From: Paenibacillus sp. J23TS9
GTDB lineage: Bacteria > Bacillota > Bacilli > Paenibacillales > Paenibacillaceae
Direction of reading: 5' to 3'
Length of the DNA: 53,646 nt
Assembly: GCF_018403225.1 (NCBI RefSeq)
Contig: NZ_BOSG01000010.1
Span: 1 to 53,646, forward strand
Position numbers and translations under genes: made by a program. The notes under the pieces were generated by a model. It saw only the letters and a list, made by a program, of their open reading frames with translations, was not told the origin of the DNA and did not search any database. Shown piece by piece: positions 44,983 to 53,646 of the stretch. How positions within the stretch are numbered: position 1 is the first letter of the stretch; each line of letters starts with the position of its first letter.

Positions 44983-46527
44983 ATGACCGCACCTAGACCG
45001 GTAGCACTGATTATTATGGACGGATTCGGACTTCGCGGCACAGAGGAAGGCAACGCCGTTGCTCAAGCCAAGAAGCCCAATTATGACCGTTTGAGAGCAA
45101 AATATCCGCATACCACGCTGACGGCTTGCGGTGAAGCCGTAGGCTTGCCTGCGGGCCAAATGGGCAACTCTGAAGTGGGCCATTTGAACATTGGAGCAGG
45201 ACGCGTTGTGTATCAGGATTTGACCCGGATTTCGAAATCGATCCGCGAGGGTGAGTTCTTCGGAAACCCGACGTTGGTTGAGGCAGTACGTGCTGCCAAA
45301 AACAACGGCAAGAAGCTGCATCTGTACGGCCTTCTCTCGGATGGCGGCGTACACAGCCACATTGAGCATTTGTTCGCTATGCTCGATCTCGCCAAGAAAG
45401 AAGAACTGGATGAAGTATATATCCACGCCTTCCTTGACGGGCGCGATGTGGCTCCGGATTCCGGCAAGAAGTTCGTTGAAGAGCTTCAGGCCAAAATCAA
45501 AGAAGTAGGCATCGGCAAGATTGCGGCCGTACAAGGCCGCTATTATGCAATGGACCGTGACAAGCGCTGGGAGCGTGTAGAGAAGTCTTACCGTGCAATC
45601 GTGTACGGAGATGGACCTAAATACACCGATCCTCTGGAAGCTGTTACGGAATCCTACAACAAATCGGTATTCGATGAGTTTGTAGAGCCTACGGTCATTG
45701 TGGATGAGAACGGCCAGCCGGTATCTCTTGTGGAAAGCGGCGACTCTGTCGTGTTCCTCAATTTCCGTCCGGACCGTGCCATTCAGCTGTCCCAGGTATT
45801 CACGAACAAGGACTTCCGCGGCTTTGACCGAGGACCGAAATTCCCTGAGAACCTTCATTTTGTATGTCTGACGCTGTTCAGCGAGACGGTGGAAGGGTTT
45901 GTAGCTTACGAGCCGAAAAACCTGGACAATACGCTTGGTGAAGTGCTTGTGCAGAACAACAAAAAACAGCTTCGTATTGCGGAGACGGAAAAGTACCCGC
46001 ATGTTACCTTCTTCTTCAGCGGTGGACGCGATGTTGAGCTTCCGGGCGAAACACGCATCCTGATTAATTCGCCGAAGGTTGCAACCTATGATCTGCAGCC
46101 TGAGATGAGCGCTTACGAAGTGGCAGATGCCTGCGTGAAGGAAATTGAGGCTGAAAAGCATGATGCGATCATCCTGAACTTTGCGAACCCTGATATGGTT
46201 GGACACTCCGGCATGCTGGAGCCGACAATCAAGGCCGTTGAAGTGACAGATGAATGCATGGGTAAAGTTGTGGATGCCGTCATTGCCAAAGGCGGGGTAG
46301 CGATTATTATCGCGGACCACGGTAACGCCGATATGGTATTTGATGAAAATGGACGTCCGTTTACAGCACATACAACCAACCCGGTACCGTTTATTTTGAC
46401 AGCTGATAACGTGACACTGCGTGAGGAAGGTATCCTGGCCGACGTGGCTCCTACCATTCTTGATCTGATGCAGCTGCCGAAGCCGGCCGAAATGACCGGA
46501 GAATCGATGATTGCAAGCCGTAAATAA
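44983..46527 (+). CDS. gpmI: 2,3-bisphosphoglycerate-independent phosphoglycerate mutase
   Basis: This manganese enzyme interconverts 3- and 2-phosphoglycerate by way of a phosphoserine. The 514 residues belong to the alkaline phosphatase superfamily: metal ligand Asp13 in IIMDGFGL, nucleophile Ser63 in [31 protein letters not shown], the [10 protein letters not shown] segment and [11 protein letters not shown]. The start is ATG 44983 behind GGGGG at the end of tpiA. Manganese-dependent GpmI is the sole type in many spore formers, where acid pH silences it in the forespore. Confidence 0.97.
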   Translation: MTAPRPVALIIMDGFGLRGTEEGNAVAQAKKPNYDRLRAKYPHTTLTACGEAVGLPAGQMGNSEVGHLNIGAGRVVYQDLTRISKSIREGEFFGNPTLVEAVRAAKNNGKKLHLYGLLSDGGVHSHIEHLFAMLDLAKKEELDEVYIHAFLDGRDVAPDSGKKFVEELQAKIKEVGIGKIAAVQGRYYAMDRDKRWERVEKSYRAIVYGDGPKYTDPLEAVTESYNKSVFDEFVEPTVIVDENGQPVSLVESGDSVVFLNFRPDRAIQLSQVFTNKDFRGFDRGPKFPENLHFVCLTLFSETVEGFVAYEPKNLDNTLGEVLVQNNKKQLRIAETEKYPHVTFFFSGGRDVELPGETRILINSPKVATYDLQPEMSAYEVADACVKEIEAEKHDAIILNFANPDMVGHSGMLEPTIKAVEVTDECMGKVVDAVIAKGGVAIIIADHGNADMVFDENGRPFTAHTTNPVPFILTADNVTLREEGILADVAPTILDLMQLPKPAEMTGESMIASRK

Positions 46528-46537
46528 GCGGTATAAT
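46511..46537 (+). promoter_or_regulatory. possible promoter of eno
   Basis: TTGCAA (46511-46516) and TATAAT (46532-46537) are near-consensus but 15 nt apart, shorter than ideal. They overlap the end of gpmI. Confidence 0.4.
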
Positions 46538-46548
46538 GATATAGATGA

Positions 46549-47880
<1,332 letters not shown>

Positions 47881-47901
47881 TTGCAGCCCTAATGCAGTAA
47901 T

Positions 47902-47938
47902 AAAAGCTGTTCCGGCTTCATACCGGAACAGCTTTTTT
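47902..47938 (+). terminator. terminator after eno
   Basis: AAAAGCTGTTCCGG and CCGGAACAGCTTTT form a 14-bp stem with a 7-nt loop and a T run. Confidence 0.93.
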
Positions 47939-47971
47939 GTTCTTTTTTCTGCCAAAGGGAGGGGGAAGTCC

Positions 47972-48000
47972 TTGTTTTAGGAAATGGGCTATGATACAAT
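47972..48000 (+). promoter_or_regulatory. promoter of secG
   Basis: TTGTTT (47972-47977), a 17-nt spacer and TACAAT (47995-48000) with an extended TGA before it. Confidence 0.72.
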
Positions 48001-48095
48001 AAAAATGCTGTTTATGGACGATGAATTTGCATTTATTAGAGGGTTTTGAAAAAATCCCATATAAGTTGATGTTTAGCTATTAGGAGGTGGAACGA

Positions 48096-48329
48096 ATGGA
48101 TATCTTATTGAAGGTGCTGCTTGTGGTTTTCTCTGTTGCTTTGATCGCAATTGTTCTTTTGCAGAAAGGGAAAAGCGCAGGTCTGGCCGGTGCCATCTCC
48201 GGTGGCGCAGAACATCTTTTCGGAAAAACGAAAGCACGCGGCATGGATTTGGTCTTGCAGCGCGTCACGGTGGTTGTCGCAGCCTGCTTCTTTATTCTGG
48301 CCATTCTTACGGCTGTCTTTGCGAAATAA
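48096..48329 (+). CDS. secG: preprotein translocase subunit SecG
   Basis: SecG is the small third subunit of the SecYEG channel. The 77 residues form two membrane helices (about 2-20 and 55-75) joined by the conserved QKGKSAGLAGAISGGAEHLFG loop region and KTKARGMD. ATG 48096 follows AGGAGGTGG; the frame opens at GTG 48087 inside that site. SecG commonly precedes rnr and smpB in Firmicutes, as here. It has its own promoter and terminator. Confidence 0.95.
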   Translation: MDILLKVLLVVFSVALIAIVLLQKGKSAGLAGAISGGAEHLFGKTKARGMDLVLQRVTVVVAACFFILAILTAVFAK

Positions 48330-48344
48330 TATAGCTGATTTGAG

Positions 48345-48387
48345 AAAACCTTCGCTCTTGCAATGAAGATGAGCGGGGGTTTTTTTG
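48345..48387 (+). terminator. terminator after secG
   Basis: AAAACCTTCGCTC pairs with GAGCGGGGGTTTT (two G-U pairs) around a 13-nt loop, then T run. Confidence 0.8.
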
Positions 48388-48572
48388 ATATATTGGAAAC
48401 GGTATACAACCGCCTCTTTCAGCAGTAATTAGGGTGCTGGCAGGGATGTAAACGATTAAATTCGTGTATACTAGGGTATGTGTATACTAAAGCGGCAAAA
48501 AACATTATGAATTAATACATAGATACTTGCGGAAGGATTACTCCTACCTGCGAGTCAACCGAGGAGATAATC
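48388..48572 (+). promoter_or_regulatory. region upstream of rnr with repeated TGTATACTA
   Basis: The nonamer TGTATACTA occurs twice about 17 nt apart (near 48463-48489). Both contain TATACT -10-like hexamers, but good -35 hexamers are lacking. It may be the rnr promoter, or a tandem operator. Confidence 0.35.
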
Positions 48573-51266
48573 ATGATAACGGAACAATCAATAATGGATT
48601 TGATGCAGGAACCGGATTATAAACCAATGACCTATCAGGAGTTGGAGAAGCATTTTGCAATCGCCGATGCGGTGGAATTCAAGGAATTCCTGAAGCTGCT
48701 GAATGCGCTTGAGCAGCAAGGAAAGATCATGATGACGCGCTCGGACCGTTATGGTCTCCCAGAACGTCTGGATTTGCAGCGCGGACGGCTGCAGGTGCAT
48801 GCCAAGGGCTTTGCATTCCTGATCCCCGAGGATAAGGAGCATCCGGATGTGTATATCGGAGCTCATGACCTCATGGGCGCCATGAACGGCGATACGGTGC
48901 TTGCCCGCGTTACAACCCGGGGACCTGCAGGCGGCAAGCTTGAAGGTGAAGTCGTGAAGATCGTTACACGCGCTGTCAGTCAGGTTGTAGGCGTATTTCA
49001 AGGGCATGAAGCATACGGTTTTGTACTGCCGGATGATAAGCGGATTGTACGCGACATTTTCATCCCGAAGGAGTCGATCGCAGGTGCGGTAGACGGGGAT
49101 AAGGTCGTTGCGAAAATCATCAGCTATCCGGAAGGACGTACGGCAGCGGAAGGCGAAATTGTCGAGGTTCTCGGACACAAGGATGATCCAGGCGTGGATA
49201 TTCTGTCCATTATCCGCAAGCATCAACTCCCAGAGGGCTTCCCTGAGGAAGTCATGGAAGAAGCGGAGAATGCACCGGATTCGATCACCGAAGAGGAGAT
49301 TGCAAAGCAGGGCCGCCGGGACCTGCGCGGCAAAAAAATCGTCACTATTGATGGCGAGGATGCCAAGGATTTGGATGATGCCGTTAACGTGGAGCGTCTG
49401 GAGAATGGTCATTTCCGTCTAGGCGTTCATATTGCTGATGTCGGCTACTATGTGCGCGAGAACTCCGAGCTCGACAAGGAAGCATATAATCGGGGCTGCA
49501 GCGTATATCTTGTAGACCGGGTAATTCCGATGCTGCCGCATCGTCTTTCCAACGGAATCTGCAGCTTGAATCCGCAGGTCGATCGTTTGACTCTATCCTG
49601 TGAGATGGAATTCGACGAGCATATGAAGGTTGTAAAACATGACGTGTTTACAAGCGTCATCAAGACGAAAGAACGGATGACCTATAATAATGTGCGTAAA
49701 ATCCTCGAGGATGAAGAACCCGAGCTGATGGAGCGCTACAAGGATCTCGTCGATGATTTCCGGTTGATGAAAGAAATCGCATTAAAACTGCGTTCGAAGC
49801 GTATGAACAGAGGCGCGGTTGACTTTGATTTTGTGGAATCCAAGGTTATCGTGGATGAAAACGGTAAGCCGGTTGATATCGTGAAACGCGAGCGCTCGAT
49901 TGCCGAGCAGATTATCGAGGAGTTCATGCTGGCGGCCAACGAGACCGTAGCCGAACATTTTCACTGGCTGAAGGTGCCGTTCATCTACCGGATTCACGAA
50001 AATCCGGATCCCGAGAAGCTGCAGAATTTCATGGCCTTTGCCGAGAATTTCGGCTACCACGTTAAGGGACGGGGCAATGCGATACACCCGCGTGCGCTGC
50101 AGAATTTATTGGAGCAAATCAAGGATACCAAGGAACAAACAGTCATCAGCACGATGATGCTGCGTTCGATGAAGCAGGCGAAGTATGATGCGGACATGTC
50201 GGGTCACTTTGGTCTGGCAGCTGAGTTCTACTCACATTTCACATCGCCGATCCGCCGTTATCCCGATTTGGTGATACACCGTGTTATTCGCGAGGTCATT
50301 GAGAGCAATAACATATTGTCAGAGAAGCGGCAGGAGTATCTGGCATCACGGATGCCGGAGATTGCTCAGCACTCCTCCGAACGTGAGCGCGTAGCTGTTG
50401 AAGCGGAGCGCGATACCGACCAGCTGAAGAAAGCGGAGTATATGCTGGACAAGGTCGGCGAGGAATTCGACGGCATGATCAGCAGTGTGACCGGCTTCGG
50501 TATGTTCATCGAGCTGCCGAACACGGTTGAGGGTCTGATTCGTCTGGCCGCATTGACTGATGATTATTATAATTTCGATGAAGCATCCATGTCGCTGATT
50601 GGCGAGCGGACCTCGAAGATCTATCGCATCGGTGATGAGATTAAAATCCGCGTGGCGCGGGTTAACATGGACGATCACACCATCGACTTTGAGCTGCTGG
50701 ATATGAAGCCGCGCCGTGAGCGCAATCGCGGCGGCGGGTTTGGCGGTCGGGGCGGTGAACGCAGCGGCGATAAAGGCGGATTTGCACGCGGCGGAGGCCG
50801 CGGCAAGAAGGCTGGCTCAGGCGACGGCAAATCCGGACGGCCGGGTAAACGTGAACGCACAGCGACTGGCTCTCCAGCTGGTAGTGCTGCAGGCAGCGCC
50901 GGATCGGTGGCGTCCGGCTCGGACAAGCGCGGCAAGCGTGGCGGCGGACGCGGTCCGGCCCCTTCGGACGCAAGCGTGGAAGCGAAACGTCCGATGGCCT
51001 TTGGTTTCGGCTCGGGCAAGGGTGGCTACAGCTCGCCTGCACTAGGCGAGAACACCAGCGGCGGACGCCGGAAGAAGACGTCGGGCAGCGGTGTGTTTGT
51101 AGGAGAAGGTGCGTCTTCAGGTGAAGGTGGACAGAAACGGCGCAGCGGCGAGCAGGAAGCAGGCAGAGCACCAGGCAATGGTGAAGGCGGCTTCCGCAAG
51201 CGCAAGAAGAAAAAAGGTGAAGGTAAAAACAGCACAGCGGCTTTTGTTCGGAAGAAGAAAAAATAA
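48573..51266 (+). CDS. rnr: ribonuclease R with a long RGG-rich C-terminal tail
   Basis: RNase R is a processive 3'-5' exoribonuclease that degrades structured RNA and, with tmRNA and SmpB, non-stop messages. The 897 residues contain an N-terminal winged helix (1-65), two cold-shock OB domains (about 70-225), the RNB catalytic domain (about 245-600) with metal-binding aspartates in [14 protein letters not shown] and HIADVGYYV, and an S1 domain (about 626-712). Residues about 713-897 are a low-complexity tail of Gly, Arg, Lys and Ser ([18 protein letters not shown], ending VRKKKK), much longer than the usual lysine-rich end. The DNA for the tail is more GC-rich. ATG follows GAGGAG. smpB and ssrA are next. 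Confidence 0.95.
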   Translation: MITEQSIMDLMQEPDYKPMTYQELEKHFAIADAVEFKEFLKLLNALEQQGKIMMTRSDRYGLPERLDLQRGRLQVHAKGFAFLIPEDKEHPDVYIGAHDLMGAMNGDTVLARVTTRGPAGGKLEGEVVKIVTRAVSQVVGVFQGHEAYGFVLPDDKRIVRDIFIPKESIAGAVDGDKVVAKIISYPEGRTAAEGEIVEVLGHKDDPGVDILSIIRKHQLPEGFPEEVMEEAENAPDSITEEEIAKQGRRDLRGKKIVTIDGEDAKDLDDAVNVERLENGHFRLGVHIADVGYYVRENSELDKEAYNRGCSVYLVDRVIPMLPHRLSNGICSLNPQVDRLTLSCEMEFDEHMKVVKHDVFTSVIKTKERMTYNNVRKILEDEEPELMERYKDLVDDFRLMKEIALKLRSKRMNRGAVDFDFVESKVIVDENGKPVDIVKRERSIAEQIIEEFMLAANETVAEHFHWLKVPFIYRIHENPDPEKLQNFMAFAENFGYHVKGRGNAIHPRALQNLLEQIKDTKEQTVISTMMLRSMKQAKYDADMSGHFGLAAEFYSHFTSPIRRYPDLVIHRVIREVIESNNILSEKRQEYLASRMPEIAQHSSERERVAVEAERDTDQLKKAEYMLDKVGEEFDGMISSVTGFGMFIELPNTVEGLIRLAALTDDYYNFDEASMSLIGERTSKIYRIGDEIKIRVARVNMDDHTIDFELLDMKPRRERNRGGGFGGRGGERSGDKGGFARGGGRGKKAGSGDGKSGRPGKRERTATGSPAGSAAGSAGSVASGSDKRGKRGGGRGPAPSDASVEAKRPMAFGFGSGKGGYSSPALGENTSGGRRKKTSGSGVFVGEGASSGEGGQKRRSGEQEAGRAPGNGEGGFRKRKKKKGEGKNSTAAFVRKKKK

Positions 51267-51324
51267 TCGTCCGGCTGATGCAGCGAATCATATTTTTGAG
51301 TGAAAATGGCTGAGTTTTGGGATT

Positions 51325-51345
51325 AGGTGGGGCCTTGCTCCACCT
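51325..51345 (+). other. hairpin between rnr and smpB
   Basis: AGGTGG and CCACCT pair around a 9-nt loop; the following TTGATTTTG is only partly T-rich. It may be a weak terminator of rnr. It directly precedes the smpB -35. Confidence 0.4.
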
Positions 51346-51373
51346 TGATTTTGCGGAGGTCAGTTGATACAAT
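51345..51373 (+). promoter_or_regulatory. promoter of smpB
   Basis: TTGATT (51345-51350), a 17-nt spacer and TACAAT (51368-51373) lie about 80 nt before smpB. Confidence 0.55.
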
Positions 51374-51454
51374 GGACTTCTGGTAAGATGCGTCATGAAT
51401 GATGCAGAAGGACCGGAGGTCTGGCTATTTTGTAATGGGTGAGGAGTGAAGAAC

Positions 51455-51937
51455 ATGGGTGGTAAGAAGAGTGACGGGAAGGTACTGGCCCAGAACAAGA
51501 AAGCTTCCCATGATTATTTCATCGAGGATACGTACGAAGCAGGCATGGTGCTGACCGGGACGGAGATCAAGTCGATCCGTAATGGTAAGGCGAACATCGG
51601 CGACGCTTTCGCCACGATCCGTAATGGGGAAATTCATATTCACAACATGCACATCAGCCCGTTCGAGCAGGGCAACCGGAGCAATCCGACAGATCCGACG
51701 CGCACACGTAAGCTGTTGATGCATAAAGAGCAGATTCATAAGCTGCTGGGTCAATCCAAGCAGGACGGTTTCTCTATTGTTCCGCTGAAGATTTACATCC
51801 GCAACGGCTATGCCAAGCTCCTGCTGGGCCTGGGCCGCGGTAAGAAGCAGTATGACAAGCGTGAAACGGCTGCCAAGCGTGATGCACAGCGTGACATCCA
51901 GCGCGCACTGCGTGAGAAACAGAAAATCGCGCGTTAA
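51455..51937 (+). CDS. smpB: SsrA-binding protein SmpB
   Basis: SmpB binds the tRNA-like part of tmRNA and carries it into stalled ribosomes. The 160 residues show [26 protein letters not shown] core (conserved [14 protein letters not shown]), [12 protein letters not shown] and the basic C-terminal tail [22 protein letters not shown], which sits in the mRNA channel. ATG 51455 is preferred to GTG 51446 because GTGAGGAGTG spaces well. Its RNA partner ssrA starts 240 nt downstream. Confidence 0.97.
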   Translation: MGGKKSDGKVLAQNKKASHDYFIEDTYEAGMVLTGTEIKSIRNGKANIGDAFATIRNGEIHIHNMHISPFEQGNRSNPTDPTRTRKLLMHKEQIHKLLGQSKQDGFSIVPLKIYIRNGYAKLLLGLGRGKKQYDKRETAAKRDAQRDIQRALREKQKIAR

Positions 51938-51992
51938 AGCACGGTTAAGCGAAAGATCAACCAAGTTTCACCTGTATTTCCTGCAACCTCTG

Positions 51993-52022
51993 TGTCATTT
52001 TGGCCGGATGGTGTGATATAAT
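51993..52022 (+). promoter_or_regulatory. probable promoter of ssrA
   Basis: An extended -10, TGATATAAT (TATAAT at 52017-52022), has a weak -35 TGTCAT 18 nt upstream. It lies about 150 nt before the mature tmRNA, so a precursor with a 5' leader would be processed. Confidence 0.5.
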
Positions 52023-52178
52023 AAGTATTGTAAGAGGCGCGGTTAACACAACGTCCTTTACATGACTGATGAATTTGCTTCTGATCATCCTTTCTTATGG
52101 AGGGAAAGGATGCGGAATAGATTGCTTCTTATGCTGCAGAGCAGCTCATCTAATCCGAAGAAGCCCTTTATAATAAGG

Positions 52179-52540
52179 GGGCGTTCTTGGATTCGACGGG
52201 GATAGTTCGAGCATAGGTTGCGGGTAGTGGGGACGCGTCCACTTCATCAACGCTAAAGCCTATTAAACGGCAAACAACAAAACAACTACGCTTTAGCAGC
52301 TTAATAACCTGTTAGCGTGCTCCTACCTAGCATCGCCCATGTGACTAGGCTAGGGGCTAACAAGTAGTGGGATACGCCGCTTCGGTCTCCGCCTGGGGTC
52401 GACGGAAGAAGATAATCAGGCTGACCCTTTTGAGATCCGGTAACGGGGAGCTTGATTGGGTGACATCAAAACTGTTACTACACCCGTAGAAGCTTATGTG
52501 GCGTTGTCTTCGGACAGGGGTTCGACTCCCCTCGCCTCCA
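52179..52540 (+). ncRNA. ssrA: transfer-messenger RNA (tmRNA)
   Basis: The 362-nt gene has a tRNA-Ala-like end: 5' GGGGGCG pairs with 3' CGCCTCC, and the T arm GGGGTTCGACTCCCC is present; the 5' part GGATTCGACGGGG is diagnostic. The tag frame runs 52269-52304 and encodes GKQQNNYALAA before TAA, preceded by the alanine on the RNA. The ALAA end is the ClpXP/ClpCP recognition signal. The discriminator A is followed by TAC, so CCA is not encoded. Confidence 0.95.
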
Positions 52541-52545
52541 TACAT

Positions 52546-52572
52546 AAAACCCGCTCAGTTGAGCGGGTTTTT
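52546..52572 (+). terminator. terminator of ssrA
   Basis: AAAACCCGCTC and GAGCGGGTTTTT form an 11-bp stem with loop AGTT, directly after the tmRNA. Confidence 0.93.
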
Positions 52573-52769
52573 GCTTTTCAAATGGTTCAATTATAGTGAA
52601 TACAACCAGCAGTGGAATCCTGCCCTACGCCAGACGAATGCTTTAATAGGACCGAACGAAAAGCATATTCCGGCGAACTGTAAATTTTGCACCTAAAATC
52701 CATACTGAAAACTGCCAAGACACAGAAGTATCTTGACATCATATAATATCGTTCGGCATTTCCGGGTGC

Positions 52770-53025
52770 GACATTGCACAGGTTTCGGGTGGTCAGCTTC
52801 AACGTGGGGGAATATGCCGAGCGCTTATGAACAGCCTGAAAAATTATTTTCGGCGATGAGCATAGAGGTGCGCTCAACTCACAAACCTCGTGGGAAATCA
52901 TGGACCTATTTTCCGATATCAATGTGGAAGGTACCGCGGTTATAATAGTAACTCACGACGCCAAGGTTGCGGCGCGGTCAGAGCGGATTATGTTTATGCG
53001 TGAAAATAATATCTATAAATACTAA
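52770..53025 (+). pseudogene. fragment of a BceA-type ABC transporter ATPase
   Basis: The C-terminal part of a bacitracin-export-like ATPase can be read in two frames. Bases from 52779 give QVSGGQLQRGGICRALMNS, the ABC signature region (normally LSGGQQQRVAIARAL). A single extra A in the A5 run at 52839-52843 shifts the frame; from 52840 it continues KIIFGDEHRGALNS, a decayed Walker B/D loop (normally DEPTGALNS), then AVIIVTHDAKVAARSERIMFM and a stop at 53023. The 5' two thirds of the gene, with Walker A, are absent or unreadable, and no permease follows. It is a dead remnant next to an rRNA operon. Confidence 0.75.
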
Positions 53026-53333
53026 TCCTTAACCAGGTTCCCTTTGATCACGGGACACGTTAGTTTAATCCGCAGCAACAGGCTCATAAAAGATAGTATT
53101 GCTGTATGAAGTGGCACCTAGCACTATAAGGGGAATTTCTAATCTTGCGGAATCTTCTGGTGTGATGACTTGTCTCGTTGTCGAGATTGAAAAAGAGAAA
53201 ACGATCAGCACTATATTAGCGTCAGACGATAAGGGCCATGCGGCTTGTTTGTTATCGGATACTATTTGTTTCATATGAGAAGGGACGATGAGAGGTTGAT
53301 CTCTTGATATTTTTAATTGGAAAAACTTACAAC
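53026..53333. other. intergenic sequence without a supported gene
   Basis: A 69-codon open frame on the minus strand (53065-53274) has no ribosome binding site and no family I can name. The stretch probably holds further gene remnants. I see nothing else in it. Confidence 0.4.
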
Positions 53334-53362
53334 TTTAAATAGTTGCTCTTATGAGTTATAAT
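53334..53362 (+). promoter_or_regulatory. possible rrn promoter P1
   Basis: TTTAAA (53334-53339), a 17-nt spacer and a perfect TATAAT (53357-53362), upstream of a stronger promoter. Tandem promoters are usual for Bacillales rrn operons. Confidence 0.45.
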
Positions 53363-53448
53363 ATTATTCCGGCCATATAAACGCGATCTTCTAACGGTCG
53401 ACTAATAAGCAGAGCGGATTTAAAGAAAAAAACTTTTAAAAAAAGCTC

Positions 53449-53477
53449 TTGCAAAATTTGTTGGAAGATGATAATAT
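53449..53477 (+). promoter_or_regulatory. rrn promoter P2
   Basis: TTGCAA (53449-53454), a 17-nt spacer and TAATAT (53472-53477). Transcription would start near 53484 and read into the rRNA leader. Confidence 0.7.
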
Positions 53478-53483
53478 ATAAGA

Positions 53484-53646
53484 GTTGCTGCTGAGACAAA
53501 ATGTTGAAGCGGGAACGAGAAAGAATTTGATCTTTGAAAACTGAACAACGAGTGAGATACAGACCTTGCTTGCAAGGTCGACCGCGAAGCAAATTGGTTC
53601 AAGCCTTCTGGCTGAATGATTTGTTGAGCAAAACAATGAGATTATA
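53484..53646 (+). other. leader of a 16S rRNA operon
   Basis: The leader contains a boxA-like antitermination sequence TGATCTTTGAAAACTGAAC (53528-53546) and a hairpin ACCTTGC/GCAAGGT (about 53564-53579). This is the typical 5' leader of Firmicutes 16S genes. The 16S gene itself is not reached within the window. Confidence 0.8.

Noticed and set aside
52171..52176. TATAAT directly before the tmRNA as its promoter
   Set aside because: It is only 2 nt from the mature 5' end and has no -35; the extended -10 at 52014-52022 is more plausible.
52733..52747. TTGACA and TATAAT close together near 52733-52747
   Set aside because: The hexamers are only a few bases apart, so they cannot act as one promoter.
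53065..53274. A 69-codon minus-strand gene
   Set aside because: No ribosome binding site, no recognised family, and it lies in a stretch of gene remnants.

Overview
This window is a block of chromosomal housekeeping DNA from a low-to-mid GC Gram-positive bacterium of the Paenibacillus type. The taxonomic call is an inference. It rests on gene order close to that of Bacillus subtilis (hprK-lgt-ppaX-acetyltransferase-hisZ..., TPR gene-trxB, rapZ-yvcK-whiA-HPr, clpP, cggR-gapA-pgk-tpiA-gpmI-eno, secG-rnr-smpB-ssrA), on Bacillus-type promoters and ribosome binding sites, and on secreted proteins with copper-amine-oxidase-like N-terminal domains, which are common in Paenibacillus. Both ends touch rRNA operons. 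The left end carries the 3' processing spacer of one operon plus eight tRNA genes. The right end carries two promoters and the boxA-like leader of another, with 16S expected just past base 53646.

Layout. 1-982: rrn 3' spacer, tRNA Ser-Met-Val-Thr-Asp-Phe-Tyr-Lys, terminator. 1.1-3.5 kb: PucR-type regulator and the multi-sugar ABC ATPase MsmX. 3.7-8.1 kb: hprK, lgt, ppaX and two acyltransferases. 8.4-17.1 kb: a complete histidine operon (hisZGDBHAF-IE-J) closed by a PRPP synthetase gene. 17.3-20.0 kb: TPR-HTH protein and thioredoxin reductase. 20.4-23.8 kb (minus strand): ABC-2 exporter with a DesK/DesR-like two-component system. 24.1-28.4 kb: glucokinase, rapZ, yvcK, whiA and an HPr protein. 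28.6-31.1 kb: chemoreceptor and secreted SIMPL protein. 31.2-35.3 kb: potABCD polyamine importer behind a possible attenuator leader. 35.4-39.2 kb: a zinc-finger/DUF2087/GIY-YIG-like regulator and two tandem secreted paralogs. 39.3-40.3 kb (minus): clpP and tRNA-Arg. 40.4-47.9 kb: the cggR glycolytic operon. 48.0-52.6 kb: secG, rnr, smpB, ssrA. 52.6-53.6 kb: a decayed ABC-ATPase fragment, then rrn promoters.

How the parts work together. Carbon control is concentrated here: HPr kinase/phosphorylase, PpaX (removes the pyrophosphate it makes), an HPr with both His15 and Ser46, glucokinase, CggR with its operator, and the lower glycolytic enzymes. The PRPP synthetase at the end of the his operon can supply the HisG substrate. 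RNase R, SmpB and tmRNA form the trans-translation/ribosome-rescue set, with SecG upstream.

I did not find a clear new defence or mobile system. The most interesting items are regulatory: palindromes upstream of hisZ, of the two-component/exporter operon and of the DUF2087 regulator; a promoter-leader-terminator arrangement before potA; a run of stem-loops after trxB; a true HPr where B. subtilis has Crh; and an RNase R with an unusually long RGG-rich tail.
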